Origin: Ignavibacteriae bacterium HGW-Ignavibacteriae-2
GTDB taxonomy: Bacteria > Bacteroidota > Ignavibacteria > Ignavibacteriales > Melioribacteraceae
Direction of reading: 5' to 3'
DNA: 45,586 nucleotides
NCBI GenBank assembly: GCA_002839805.1
Contig: PGYT01000019.1
Span: 1 to 45,586, forward strand
The position numbers and the translations under genes are program-made. Positions 26,672-35,099 of this stretch are shown here, piece by piece (within the stretch, counting starts at the first letter, position 1; each line of letters starts with the position of its first letter). The notes beneath the pieces are model-generated. The model saw nothing but the letters and a program-made list of their open reading frames with translations. It ran no database searches and was not told the DNA's origin.

Positions 26672-27588
26672 TGGGAAAAGTTGCGTTTATTTTTCCTGGT
26701 CAAGGATCTCAATACGTTGGGATGGCGAAAGATCTTTTTGAGAAATCTGAAAAGATAAGGAATGCCGCTCTTGAGGCCGAAGAGGCGATTAACTTCAAAC
26801 TTTCTGAAGTTATGTTTGAAGGTCCAATGGAATCTCTTAAACAGACGGATATTACCCAGCCAGCAATTTTTATGCACAGTGTTTTTTTAAATTCACTAAT
26901 CCAAAATATTAAACCGGATATGGCTGCGGGACATTCACTTGGAGAGTATTCCGCGTTAGTTTGTGCAGACGCAATTGATATGATTGATGCCATTAAACTT
27001 GTAAGGACAAGAGGGCAAGCTATGCTCCAAGCGGGTAAGGAACAACCTGGAACAATGGCCGCAGTTGTTGGACTTGAGAACCAGAAAGTTGAAGAAGCAT
27101 GCAGGGAGGCTTCTGAAATTGGAGTTGTTCAATGCGCCAATTTTAATTCTTCCGGTCAAATAGTTATTTCCGGATCTATTGAAGGTGTTCGTAAAGCGAT
27201 GGAAATATGCAAACTGAGCGGTGCAAAATTAGTTAAGGAACTTATAGTAAGCGGAGCTTTTCATTCACCTTTGATGTCCGGTGCTAAAGAAAAATTAAAA
27301 ACGAAATTAGAAGAAACATCAATTAGAAATTCGAGAATTCCCGTTTACGCCAACGTTACCGCTAAACCGGCGATAAATGCATCTGAAATAAAAAATTTAT
27401 TGTTCGAGCAATTATCCGCGCCTGTAAGATGGGAAGAAACGATCTTGAATATGATTGAAGACGGTGCCGATGAGTTTATTGAAATTGGCCCCGGCAAAGT
27501 TTTGCAAGGTCTTGTAAAAAGAATCAATAAGGATGTGAAAGTTTGGGGAATTGATACTTTTGAGGACGTAGAAAGGTGCATGGCATAA
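26671..27588 (+). CDS. fabD: Malonyl-CoA:ACP transacylase
   Basis: Loads malonyl groups onto ACP. It has 305 residues from the ATG at 26671, which overlaps the fabH stop as TAATG and puts IFPGQGSQ at residues 7-14 as in the family. An in-frame TTG at 26635 would add 12 unneeded residues. The catalytic serine is Ser89 (GHSLGEYSAL) and the histidine is His198 (GAFHSPLM). It also overlaps the next gene as TAATG. Confidence 0.97.
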   Translation: MGKVAFIFPGQGSQYVGMAKDLFEKSEKIRNAALEAEEAINFKLSEVMFEGPMESLKQTDITQPAIFMHSVFLNSLIQNIKPDMAAGHSLGEYSALVCADAIDMIDAIKLVRTRGQAMLQAGKEQPGTMAAVVGLENQKVEEACREASEIGVVQCANFNSSGQIVISGSIEGVRKAMEICKLSGAKLVKELIVSGAFHSPLMSGAKEKLKTKLEETSIRNSRIPVYANVTAKPAINASEIKNLLFEQLSAPVRWEETILNMIEDGADEFIEIGPGKVLQGLVKRINKDVKVWGIDTFEDVERCMA

Positions 27589-28205
27589 TGGCTGATACTT
27601 TTGAAAAAAAGATAAATGGTTATTACATTGATCCGTTAATTTTTACTCATAAATTTGTAAATGCTTGCGATGTGTGCATTTGTTCGGGTGAATGCTGTTA
27701 TTATGGTGTTTATACCGATAAATTGGAACATGAGAAAATTATGGGTATGAAGGATCGTATTAAAAAATCTATGGACGATTCCCAAACTACGGATGATTCT
27801 CTTTGGTTCGAAGAACCGCAAGAAGATGAAGATTTTGATTCTGGCATAGCTGTAGGAACTGAATTATACAATGGGAAATGCGTTTTTTTGGATAAACAAG
27901 GATTTTGTACCCTTCAAAAAGTTGCCATGGAAGATAAAGAATTCAAGTGGAAATATAAACCGCTATATTGTATATTATTTCCTTTAATTATTATCAATGG
28001 AGCTATTTCGATAGATGACGACCATCTAGACAGGATGCACTATTGTAATAAAATTGAGAATCAAAATTCAACCATATATGATTGCTGTCTTGGTGAATTG
28101 GAGTATTTATTAGGAAAAGACGGAATGGTTGAATTAAAAGAGTATAGAGCCGAATATTTTAGTAAGTTAAATTCCAAAAAGGGTATAAGTGAACCTGTTA
28201 AATAA
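27588..28205 (+). CDS. Cysteine-rich protein, DUF3109/YkgJ-like, inside the fab operon
   Basis: Function unknown; 205 residues from the ATG at 27588, which overlaps the fabD stop as TAATG. An ATG four codons earlier at 27576 is the alternative. Eleven cysteines are present: CDVCICSGECC (27-37), CVFLDKQGFC (98-107), KPLYCILFP (Cys128), HYC (153) and DCC (166-167). The spacing of CxGxCC, then GxCxL, then KPxxCxLxPL resembles DUF3109/YkgJ proteins, thought to bind zinc or an iron-sulfur cluster. An acidic low-complexity stretch covers about 67-85. The 3' end overlaps fabG by 17 bases, so it is cotranslated with fatty-acid genes. A role in lipid metabolism is inference from position only. Confidence 0.82.
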   Translation: MADTFEKKINGYYIDPLIFTHKFVNACDVCICSGECCYYGVYTDKLEHEKIMGMKDRIKKSMDDSQTTDDSLWFEEPQEDEDFDSGIAVGTELYNGKCVFLDKQGFCTLQKVAMEDKEFKWKYKPLYCILFPLIIINGAISIDDDHLDRMHYCNKIENQNSTIYDCCLGELEYLLGKDGMVELKEYRAEYFSKLNSKKGISEPVK

Positions 28206-28950
28206 AAAAGTTATAGTCACAGGCGGAACTCGCGGTATAGGCAAAGCTATTGTAACTGAACTTGCCAATGGTACATATGGCAATTCTTTTATTTCAGACG
28301 TTGCTTTTGTTTATAATAGCAGTGATGATCAGGCACAACTCTTAGTTGATGAGTTATCTAAAGGTCCGGCCAAAATATTTGCCTTCAAAGCCGATGTTTC
28401 ATCTTATCAGAAAGCTCAGGAAACTGTTGAGAGCGCTATTGAAAAACTGGGTGGTCTGGATATTCTTATTAATAACGCGGGCATTACACGCGACAACCTG
28501 TTGTTACGAATGGAAGAATCTGATTTCGATAAAGTTATTGATGTGAATTTAAAGAGTGTTTTTAATTATACGAAGGCAGCCATAAAACCAATGATAAAAC
28601 AAAGATCCGGCAGAATAATTAATATAACTTCTGTAGTTGGTTTAATTGGCAATGCCGGGCAGGCAAACTATTCAGCTTCCAAGGCGGGTGTTATCGGATT
28701 TACAAAATCAATTGCTAAAGAACTAGCGGCCCGTGGAATTACAGTTAACGCGATTGCACCTGGTTTTATTGAAACAGAAATGACAGAGAAATTAAACGAT
28801 AAACAAAAAGAAGCATTACAAGCAATCATTCCGATGAAAAGATTCGGGACACCTGAGGATATCGCCAAAGTAGTCGGATTTTTATGCAGTGATGCAGCCG
28901 ATTATATCACAGGTCAAGTCTTAGCTGTTGACGGCGGCATGGTAATGTAA
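28189..28950 (+). CDS. fabG: 3-oxoacyl-ACP reductase
   Basis: NADPH-dependent reduction of 3-oxoacyl-ACP. It is an SDR protein of 253 residues. TGGTRGIGKA (about 11-20) binds the cofactor, NNAG is present near 101, and the catalytic YSASK has Tyr161 and Lys165. The ending GQVLAVDGGMVM is typical. It starts with GTG at 28189, 17 bases inside the preceding gene, with AGGG upstream. acpP follows after 47 bases with its own strong ribosome binding site. Confidence 0.96.
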   Translation: MNLLNKKVIVTGGTRGIGKAIVTELANGTYGNSFISDVAFVYNSSDDQAQLLVDELSKGPAKIFAFKADVSSYQKAQETVESAIEKLGGLDILINNAGITRDNLLLRMEESDFDKVIDVNLKSVFNYTKAAIKPMIKQRSGRIINITSVVGLIGNAGQANYSASKAGVIGFTKSIAKELAARGITVNAIAPGFIETEMTEKLNDKQKEALQAIIPMKRFGTPEDIAKVVGFLCSDAADYITGQVLAVDGGMVM

Positions 28951-28997
28951 GAGATTCAAAATAAACTTATTTCTAACAATATATTTAGGAGTGTATA

Positions 28998-29234
28998 ATG
29001 GACGTTGAAGCTAAAGTAAAAGAGATTATAATGGATAAACTCGGCGTTGAAGATTCACAAATTACACCAGAAGCGTCTTTCACTAACGACCTAGGTGCCG
29101 ATTCACTTGATATAGTTGAATTGGTAATGGGATTCGAATCGGAATTCGATCTTTCAATTCCTGATGAAGATGCAGAAAAAATTACTACAGTTGGTGACGC
29201 TGTAAAATATTTAAGCGAAAAAGCACAAGGTTAA
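28998..29234 (+). CDS. acpP: Acyl carrier protein
   Basis: Carries growing acyl chains on 4'-phosphopantetheine. It is an acidic protein of 78 residues with the attachment motif [10 protein letters not shown], the serine being Ser36. AGGAG at 28987-28991 is the strongest ribosome binding site in the operon, in keeping with the high ACP demand. A stable hairpin follows 30 bases after the stop. Confidence 0.98.
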   Translation: MDVEAKVKEIIMDKLGVEDSQITPEASFTNDLGADSLDIVELVMGFESEFDLSIPDEDAEKITTVGDAVKYLSEKAQG

Positions 29235-29263
29235 TTTTAACTTTTCAGCAATTTTTTTATTTT

Positions 29264-29284
29264 GCCCCCAAATGTTTTGGGGGC
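29264..29284 (+). terminator. GC-rich hairpin after acpP, without T-tract
   Basis: GCCCCCAAA (29264-29272) pairs perfectly with TTTGGGGGC (29276-29284) around a three-base loop. The T-run lies 5' of the hairpin rather than 3', so classic intrinsic termination is doubtful in either direction. It may protect the acpP end of a processed mRNA or reduce read-through into fabF. Confidence 0.5.
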
Positions 29285-29368
29285 GGTATTATATCTGAAC
29301 AATTTCCTTATTCCCTTTTAAACTCAATAATTTTAGATAAATTTAGTAATAAATACGGGAGTTCAATA

Positions 29369-30613
29369 ATGCAAAAGAGGCGAGTAGTTGTAACCGGTTT
29401 GGGTGCTCTTACGCCCATTGGAAATAATGTTGCCGATTTGTGGAGCGGATTAATTTCGGGCGGAAACGGTGCTTGTCTAATTTCAAAATTCGATACTTCC
29501 GAATTCACAACTAAATTCGCATTCGAAGTTAAAAATTTTATTGCGGAAGACTTTATTGATAAAAAAGAAGCTCGCAGAATGGATCCTTATGCTCAGTACG
29601 CGGTGGTAACTGCAAATGAAGCCATGAAGGATTCTGAAATCAACTTGGACTCTGTTGACAGAGAAAAATTTGGTGTAATATTTGGAAGCGGTATTGGCGG
29701 AATGCTGACTTTTGAGGAACAAACGAAAGCATTGATTAGTGGAGGTCCAAAAAAAATAAGCCCATTCTTTGTGCCGATGATGATTTCCGATATCGCTGCA
29801 GGTCAAATTTCTATATTGCACGGATTAAAAGGACCAAATTACGCAACTACCTCCGCGTGTGCTACATCTACACATGCAATTGCCGATGCGTTTATTCATA
29901 TACAAAGAGGTTCGGCAGATTTAATGGTTTGCGGTGGCTCCGAAGCCGCCATCACTCCCATGGCAATTGGCGGTTTTAATTCCGCTCGCGCTTTAAGCAC
30001 ATGGAATGAGAGATATATGGAAGCTTCGCGTCCTTTTGACAAGGACAGAAACGGGTTTGTAATGGGCGAAGGCGCAGGCTCACTTATTTTAGAGGAATAT
30101 GAGCATGCCGTTAAAAGAGGAGCAAAAATTTACGCAGAAGTTCTTGGTGTAGGATTAACTGCCGATGCTTATCACATTACAGCTCCGGCACCCGAAGGTG
30201 AAGGCGCTCAACGCTCAATGCGCGAAGCTTTGCGTGATGGTGGAATTTCACCCGATCAGGTTGATTATATAAACGCCCATGGAACATCCACTGAATTAAA
30301 CGATAAAAACGAAACTTTCGCAATTAAAAAAGTTTTTGGCGATCACGCTTATAAATTATCGGTCAGTTCCACAAAATCTATGACTGGTCATCTTCTAGGC
30401 GCAGCAGGCGCGGTAGAATCTATCGCCACCATTTTGGCGTTAAAAAATTCAATAATTCCGCCTACTATAAATCTTGACGAACCGGATCCTGATTGTGATC
30501 TTAATTATACTCCCAAAGTCGCAGTAGAGAAAGAAATCAGATACGCCTTGAGCAATACTTTTGGTTTTGGCGGTCATAATTCTACTATTTTATTCAAGAA
30601 GTACGAAGGATAA
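29369..30613 (+). CDS. fabF: 3-oxoacyl-ACP synthase II
   Basis: Elongating condensing enzyme of fatty-acid synthesis, 414 residues. The active site is Cys164 (TTSACATSTH), with the two histidines in NAHGTSTELND and KSMTGHLLGAAG. The start KRRVVVTGLGALTPIG is standard, as is the ending SNTFGFGGHN. It follows the acpP hairpin after about 85 bases and precedes rnc by 2 bases. Confidence 0.97.
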   Translation: MQKRRVVVTGLGALTPIGNNVADLWSGLISGGNGACLISKFDTSEFTTKFAFEVKNFIAEDFIDKKEARRMDPYAQYAVVTANEAMKDSEINLDSVDREKFGVIFGSGIGGMLTFEEQTKALISGGPKKISPFFVPMMISDIAAGQISILHGLKGPNYATTSACATSTHAIADAFIHIQRGSADLMVCGGSEAAITPMAIGGFNSARALSTWNERYMEASRPFDKDRNGFVMGEGAGSLILEEYEHAVKRGAKIYAEVLGVGLTADAYHITAPAPEGEGAQRSMREALRDGGISPDQVDYINAHGTSTELNDKNETFAIKKVFGDHAYKLSVSSTKSMTGHLLGAAGAVESIATILALKNSIIPPTINLDEPDPDCDLNYTPKVAVEKEIRYALSNTFGFGGHNSTILFKKYEG

Positions 30614-30615
30614 AA

Positions 30616-31386
30616 TTGTTTAAAATTTTTCGTCGGTTTATCAGCAATTTGTTTCCCGGCGGGAAACAGGCTAATCTTCTTAAATTCGAACGGGAAAAGT
30701 TAGTCTTACTTGAAAAACGGCTTGGTATAAAGTTCGGTCAAAAAGAAATTTTTATAAAAGCGCTTACACACCGTTCTTATCTTGAAATATCTCCGGAATT
30801 TGAAAAATCAAATGAACGACTAGAATTTTTAGGCGATGCGGTTTTAGGTTTGGTTGCAGCGGAAACTCTTTTCCAAAAATTTCCCAACAAACACGAAGGA
30901 TTTCTCACCAAATACAGATCTCACCTTGTAGATAAAGAAGCATTATTCGAGGCTGCAAAAAGAATAAATCTTTTTGATTTCGTTCTATACGATCACCGCT
31001 ATGTAAGAGGTTCAGAAGAGGGGAAAAAAACAATTATCGCTGATTGTTTGGAAGCATTGATTGGCGCTATTTACCTTGATAAAGGATTAAAAACAGCAGA
31101 ACATTTTATTGTAAGATGGATAATTACTCCTAATTTCCAGTCAGGTGATGTAAAAGTTGATAAAAATTTTAAAGGTCAATTACTTGAAATAACTCATTCC
31201 GAAAAACTATCCGCACCGAAATACAAAGTAGTCAGCGAAGAGGGCCCCGATCACGATAAAAAGTTTGTTGTTGACGTAATTATAGGTAGTGAAAGTTATG
31301 GGATAGGTGAAGGGAAAAACAAAAAATCCGCCGAACAGGAAGCCGCAAAAATTGCTATAGATAAAATTTTCAGGAACAACAACTAA
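30616..31386 (+). CDS. rnc: Ribonuclease III
   Basis: Cuts double-stranded RNA in rRNA and mRNA processing. It has 256 residues. The catalytic motif ERLEFLGDAVL covers 67-77 and the second acidic site is DCLEALIGAIYLD (about 138-150). A C-terminal double-stranded-RNA-binding domain starts near 183 (FKGQLLEITHSEKLSAP) and ends GKNKKSAEQEAAKIA. The start is TTG at 30616, supported by GAAGGA at 30605-30610. The fabF-rnc linkage is common in bacteria. Confidence 0.96.
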   Translation: MFKIFRRFISNLFPGGKQANLLKFEREKLVLLEKRLGIKFGQKEIFIKALTHRSYLEISPEFEKSNERLEFLGDAVLGLVAAETLFQKFPNKHEGFLTKYRSHLVDKEALFEAAKRINLFDFVLYDHRYVRGSEEGKKTIIADCLEALIGAIYLDKGLKTAEHFIVRWIITPNFQSGDVKVDKNFKGQLLEITHSEKLSAPKYKVVSEEGPDHDKKFVVDVIIGSESYGIGEGKNKKSAEQEAAKIAIDKIFRNNN

Positions 31387-31445
31387 ATCCGTCCTTTTTA
31401 AATAATCCCTAAGTAATTCAGTGTAAATATTTATATTTCGTATGT

Positions 31446-31462
31446 CAAACTAAATTTGTTTG
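31446..31462 (+). promoter_or_regulatory. Putative gcvP promoter within a small palindrome
   Basis: TAAATTTG at 31451-31458 fits the TAnnTTTG -7 box exactly, about 50 bases before the gcvP ATG. It is flanked by CAAAC (31446-31450) and GTTTG (31458-31462), which form an inverted repeat over the box and could be an operator. No good -33 TTG is at the expected distance. Confidence 0.33.
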
Positions 31463-31508
31463 GCGTTAATTATAAATTCGATTTTTATGGAATAAAAACG
31501 AGAGTTTT

Positions 31509-34394
31509 ATGAAAGCGTTAGAAATAACAGACCAATTTGTTGAAAGACATATAGGACCTTCAAGAGAGGAATTGGATAAGATGTTGAAGGCAATTGGTGT
31601 AAATACTTCGGAAGAATTGATAGAAAAAACTATTCCATCTTCAATTAAGCTGGAGGAAAAATTAAAACTTGAGCCGCCACAATCCGAATTTGAGTACATA
31701 AATTCTATAAGATTGCTGGCCGCAAAAAATAAAATTTTTAAGAATTATATTGGTATGGGATATTATCCAACAATTACCCCGGCGGCAATTCAAAGGAACG
31801 TCTTTGAAAATCCGGGCTGGTATACGCAATATACTCCTTATCAAGCAGAGATTTCGCAAGGCCGATTGGAAGCTCTTCTAAATTTCCAGACCATGGTATG
31901 CGATTTAACCGCATTGCCATTGGCTAACGCGTCTTTACTTGACGAAGGTACAGCTGCGGGTGAGGCAATGATAATGGCATTTAACATGCGAAAAGGAGAT
32001 AGAAAAAACTCCAACATATTTTTAATAGATACCGATGTTTTCCCTCAGACGATTGATGTGCTAAGAACTCGTGCTTATCCCCTTGGGATAGATCTTCAAA
32101 TTGAGGATAAAAACAATTGGGTGTTATCCGAAGATGTATTTGGTTTGCTTGTACAATATCCAACTGGAAGCGGAAAAGTTGTTGATTACAAAAAACTTTT
32201 TGATCAATCAGGCAAAGCGGGCATTTATAATATTGTAACTGCCGATCTTTTAAGTTTAGCCTTGCTTACACCGCCGGGAGAATTCGGCGCCGATATAGTT
32301 GTTGGTTCCACACAGAGATTCGGCGTCCCTATGGGATACGGCGGACCGCACGCCGCATACTTCGCCTCAAAAGAAGAATATAAAAGAAATGTTCCCGGGA
32401 GAATAATTGGAGTCTCCATGGATGTACATGAAAAGCCGGCTTTGCGAATGGCATTGCAGACAAGGGAGCAACATATAAAACGTGAAAAAGCTACAAGCAA
32501 CATTTGTACGGCTCAGGCACTATTGGCTATAATGGCTGGGATGTATGCTGTTTATCACGGTCAATGCGGTTTAAGAAAAATTGCTGAAAGAATTCACCTG
32601 CTTACTAAAACCACAGATTTGGCTTTAAAAGATATGGGTCTCAAACAAAATAATACCGTTTATTTCGATACTCTCGAACTGGAACTGGATAATAAAGAAG
32701 AGCAAAAGAAATTAAAAAAGATAGCAGAAGCAAAAGAAATTAACTTAAGATATTATGATGATTCCAGAGTAGGAATATCTTTTGGCGAAAGTATTCTGCT
32801 GGAAGACGTGAAAGAATTATTAGAAGTGTTTTCTCAATTGACCGGCAAAAAATTGAATGAGATCAATGGCCAGTTAGATATAAACTTTCCTGATGATTTT
32901 TCAAGGAAAAGCGCTTATATGACGCATCCTGTTTTTAACAAATATAAAACTGAAACCGATTTGATGCGTTACATTAAAAAACTTGAAAGAAAAGATTTAT
33001 CACTTACACATTCAATGATTCCTTTAGGTTCATGTACAATGAAACTGAACGCTGCGGTGGAACTTTTACCAGTAACATGGCCGGAATTTAATCAGCTTCA
33101 TCCTTTTGCTCCTCGTGAACAAGCTGCCGGATATACTCAGTTGTTTGAAGAGCTGAAAAAACAATTGTGCGAAATAACAGGGTTTGCCGGCGTTTCTTTA
33201 CAGCCAAATTCTGGCGCTCAGGGTGAATACTCAGGTTTAATGGTAATTAGAGAATATCATATCAGCAGGGGAGATACCCACAGAAACGTTATTTTAATTC
33301 CTTCATCGGCTCACGGAACTAATCCCGCAAGCGCGGTAATGGCCGGCGGAAAAGTTGTTATTGTAGAATGTGATAAACATGGTAACGTTCAGCTGGAAGA
33401 CTTACAGGCAAAAGCCGAATTACATAAATCTAACCTCAGTTGTTTGATGATAACATATCCTTCCACTCATGGAGTATTCGAAAACAAGATTAAAGAGATT
33501 TGCGAAATAATTCATGAAAATGGCGGACAAGTTTACCTTGATGGCGCTAACTTAAATGCTCAGGTTGGTATAACAAATCCATTTGTTATCGGTGCCGACG
33601 TATGTCATTTGAATCTTCATAAAACATTTTCTATACCTCATGGAGGCGGTGGTCCCGGAGTTGGCCCTATAGCCGTGGCCAAACATCTCGTTCCTTTTTT
33701 ACCGGGTCATTCTGTTGTTGACATAGGCACGAATAAGGCGTTGAACGCAGTCTCCTCCGCTCCGTGGGGGAGCGCAAATGTGTTGCTGATATCTTACGCT
33801 TATATTAAACTGATGGGCGGCAATGGATTAAAAGCCGCTACTGAAGCTGCGATTATAAACGCCAATTATCTAAAAGCCGTACTTGAACCATATTTTCCCG
33901 TGTTGTATACTGGTAAAACAGGATACGTGGGTCATGAACTGATATTCGATATTCGCCCCTTCAAAACAACCGCCAATATAGAAGTTGAAGATGTAGCCAA
34001 AAGATTGATGGATTACGGTTATCACGCTCCAACTGTATCTTTTCCTGTGCCGGGCACATTAATGGTTGAACCTACTGAGAGCGAATCTAAAGAGGAACTT
34101 GATAAATTCTGTGACGCTATGATTTCAATTAAAAAAGAGATTGAGGAAATTGAAGCGGGAATTCTAGATAAAGTAGACAATCCTTTAAAAAACGCGCCAC
34201 ATACTGCAGAAGTTGTAATTAATGATAACTGGAATCATAGCTATTCAAGGGAAATGGCGGCATACCCGGCCGAATGGTGCAGGGAAAATAAATTCTGGCC
34301 GAGTGTCGGTAGAATTAACAACGCTTATGGAGATCGGAATTTGGTTTGCAGTTGTTTGCCTGTTGAAGCTTATATTGAAGAAACTATTTCATAG
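31509..34394 (+). CDS. gcvP: Glycine dehydrogenase (decarboxylating), full-length P-protein
   Basis: P-protein of the glycine cleavage system: PLP-dependent decarboxylation of glycine with transfer of aminomethyl to the lipoyl H-protein. At 961 residues it is the fused one-chain form, not the split GcvPA/GcvPB pair. The N-half has FIGMGYYPT-like text ([12 protein letters not shown]) and [14 protein letters not shown]. The C-half has [10 protein letters not shown] and the PLP lysine Lys705 ([17 protein letters not shown]). GAGAG precedes the ATG. gcvT and gcvH are not next to it. Confidence 0.98.
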   Translation: MKALEITDQFVERHIGPSREELDKMLKAIGVNTSEELIEKTIPSSIKLEEKLKLEPPQSEFEYINSIRLLAAKNKIFKNYIGMGYYPTITPAAIQRNVFENPGWYTQYTPYQAEISQGRLEALLNFQTMVCDLTALPLANASLLDEGTAAGEAMIMAFNMRKGDRKNSNIFLIDTDVFPQTIDVLRTRAYPLGIDLQIEDKNNWVLSEDVFGLLVQYPTGSGKVVDYKKLFDQSGKAGIYNIVTADLLSLALLTPPGEFGADIVVGSTQRFGVPMGYGGPHAAYFASKEEYKRNVPGRIIGVSMDVHEKPALRMALQTREQHIKREKATSNICTAQALLAIMAGMYAVYHGQCGLRKIAERIHLLTKTTDLALKDMGLKQNNTVYFDTLELELDNKEEQKKLKKIAEAKEINLRYYDDSRVGISFGESILLEDVKELLEVFSQLTGKKLNEINGQLDINFPDDFSRKSAYMTHPVFNKYKTETDLMRYIKKLERKDLSLTHSMIPLGSCTMKLNAAVELLPVTWPEFNQLHPFAPREQAAGYTQLFEELKKQLCEITGFAGVSLQPNSGAQGEYSGLMVIREYHISRGDTHRNVILIPSSAHGTNPASAVMAGGKVVIVECDKHGNVQLEDLQAKAELHKSNLSCLMITYPSTHGVFENKIKEICEIIHENGGQVYLDGANLNAQVGITNPFVIGADVCHLNLHKTFSIPHGGGGPGVGPIAVAKHLVPFLPGHSVVDIGTNKALNAVSSAPWGSANVLLISYAYIKLMGGNGLKAATEAAIINANYLKAVLEPYFPVLYTGKTGYVGHELIFDIRPFKTTANIEVEDVAKRLMDYGYHAPTVSFPVPGTLMVEPTESESKEELDKFCDAMISIKKEIEEIEAGILDKVDNPLKNAPHTAEVVINDNWNHSYSREMAAYPAEWCRENKFWPSVGRINNAYGDRNLVCSCLPVEAYIEETIS

Positions 34395-34448
34395 GAGTAA
34401 TTTAATCTCCTAATTTTGGAGGATTTTTAATCCTCCAAAATATATTTT
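34392..34448 (+). terminator. Tandem hairpin terminator after gcvP
   Basis: TTTTGGAGGATT (34414-34425) pairs perfectly with AATCCTCCAAAA (34429-34440), followed by TATATTTT. A smaller hairpin directly before it pairs TAGGAG (34392-34397, including the gcvP stop) with CTCCTA (34407-34412). The CTCC of the first could instead pair with the GGAG of the second, so the two compete. Confidence 0.75.
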
Positions 34449-34472
34449 ATAATTATTAATAAGATTGTTTTT

Positions 34473-34868
34473 ATGAATTACTGTGAAATTTTAAAAGATG
34501 CCAAAACAATTGCTGTAGTTGGGCTTTCCACAAATCCCAATAAAACAAGCAGAAACATTGCGCGATATCTCGTTGCGGCAGGATATAAAGTTTATGGCGT
34601 AAACCCAGCCTGTAAAGAAAGGGAGTTAGATGGAATACCGGTATTTGAAAATTTGAAAGAGATACCGGAAAAAATTGATATAGTGGATGTATTCAGACGC
34701 TCCGAAGACATTCCGCAAATAATTCCGGATGTTATTAATATTAATCCTAAAGTATTGTGGCTGCAGCTGGGAATAAAAAATGACGAAGCTGTAAAACCTA
34801 TTTCGAAAAAAGGTATAACTGTTGTTCAGGATGAATGTATATACATTCAACATAATAACTGTTATTAA
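34473..34868 (+). CDS. CoA-binding domain protein (YccU-like)
   Basis: A small Rossmann-fold protein of 131 residues. The N-terminal TIAVVGLSTNPNKTSRNIAR (13-32) is the nucleotide-binding loop of the CoA-binding family related to succinyl-CoA synthetase alpha. VDVFRRSEDIPQI (about 72-84) and LWLQLGIKNDEA (about 96-107) are also typical. The ending IVVQDEC-type motif reads TVVQDECIYI. Its cellular role is unknown in most bacteria. It has no evident ribosome binding site and stands after the gcvP terminator, so it is probably transcribed alone. Confidence 0.88.
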   Translation: MNYCEILKDAKTIAVVGLSTNPNKTSRNIARYLVAAGYKVYGVNPACKERELDGIPVFENLKEIPEKIDIVDVFRRSEDIPQIIPDVININPKVLWLQLGIKNDEAVKPISKKGITVVQDECIYIQHNNCY

Positions 34869-35022
34869 TTGTTGAATTTTTTTGTTTAGTTGTGCCGAAT
34901 TTATTTTTTCAACAAGTGTTCCGCATACAATTCTAATGGAATTAACAAATGTAATTAGGAAGGTTCTCTGTTGATATTAAATCAACATTAGAAAACTTTA
35001 ACAGGAAATTCACTAACGTGAA
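34869..35022 (+). repeat. Four inverted repeats in the leader before the Omp85-type gene
   Basis: The 231-base gap contains TTGTTGAA (34869-34876) with TTCAACAA (34908-34915), AATTC/GAATT (34929-34943), TGTTGAT/ATCAACA (34969-34987) and TTCAC/GTGAA (35009-35022). Each pair is exact. None is followed by a T-tract. The gap holds no other recognised feature. A structured leader or regulator sites are possible. Confidence 0.4.
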
Positions 35023-35099
35023 CATAAAACAAATTAAAAAACCTCAATCTACAAATAAATTTTTATTAGTTATTATCATATCTCTATTAGAGTGGAACA

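Noticed and set aside
31387-31508. Possible glycine riboswitch before gcvP
   Set aside because: The gap is about 120 bases and lacks the conserved tandem aptamer core.
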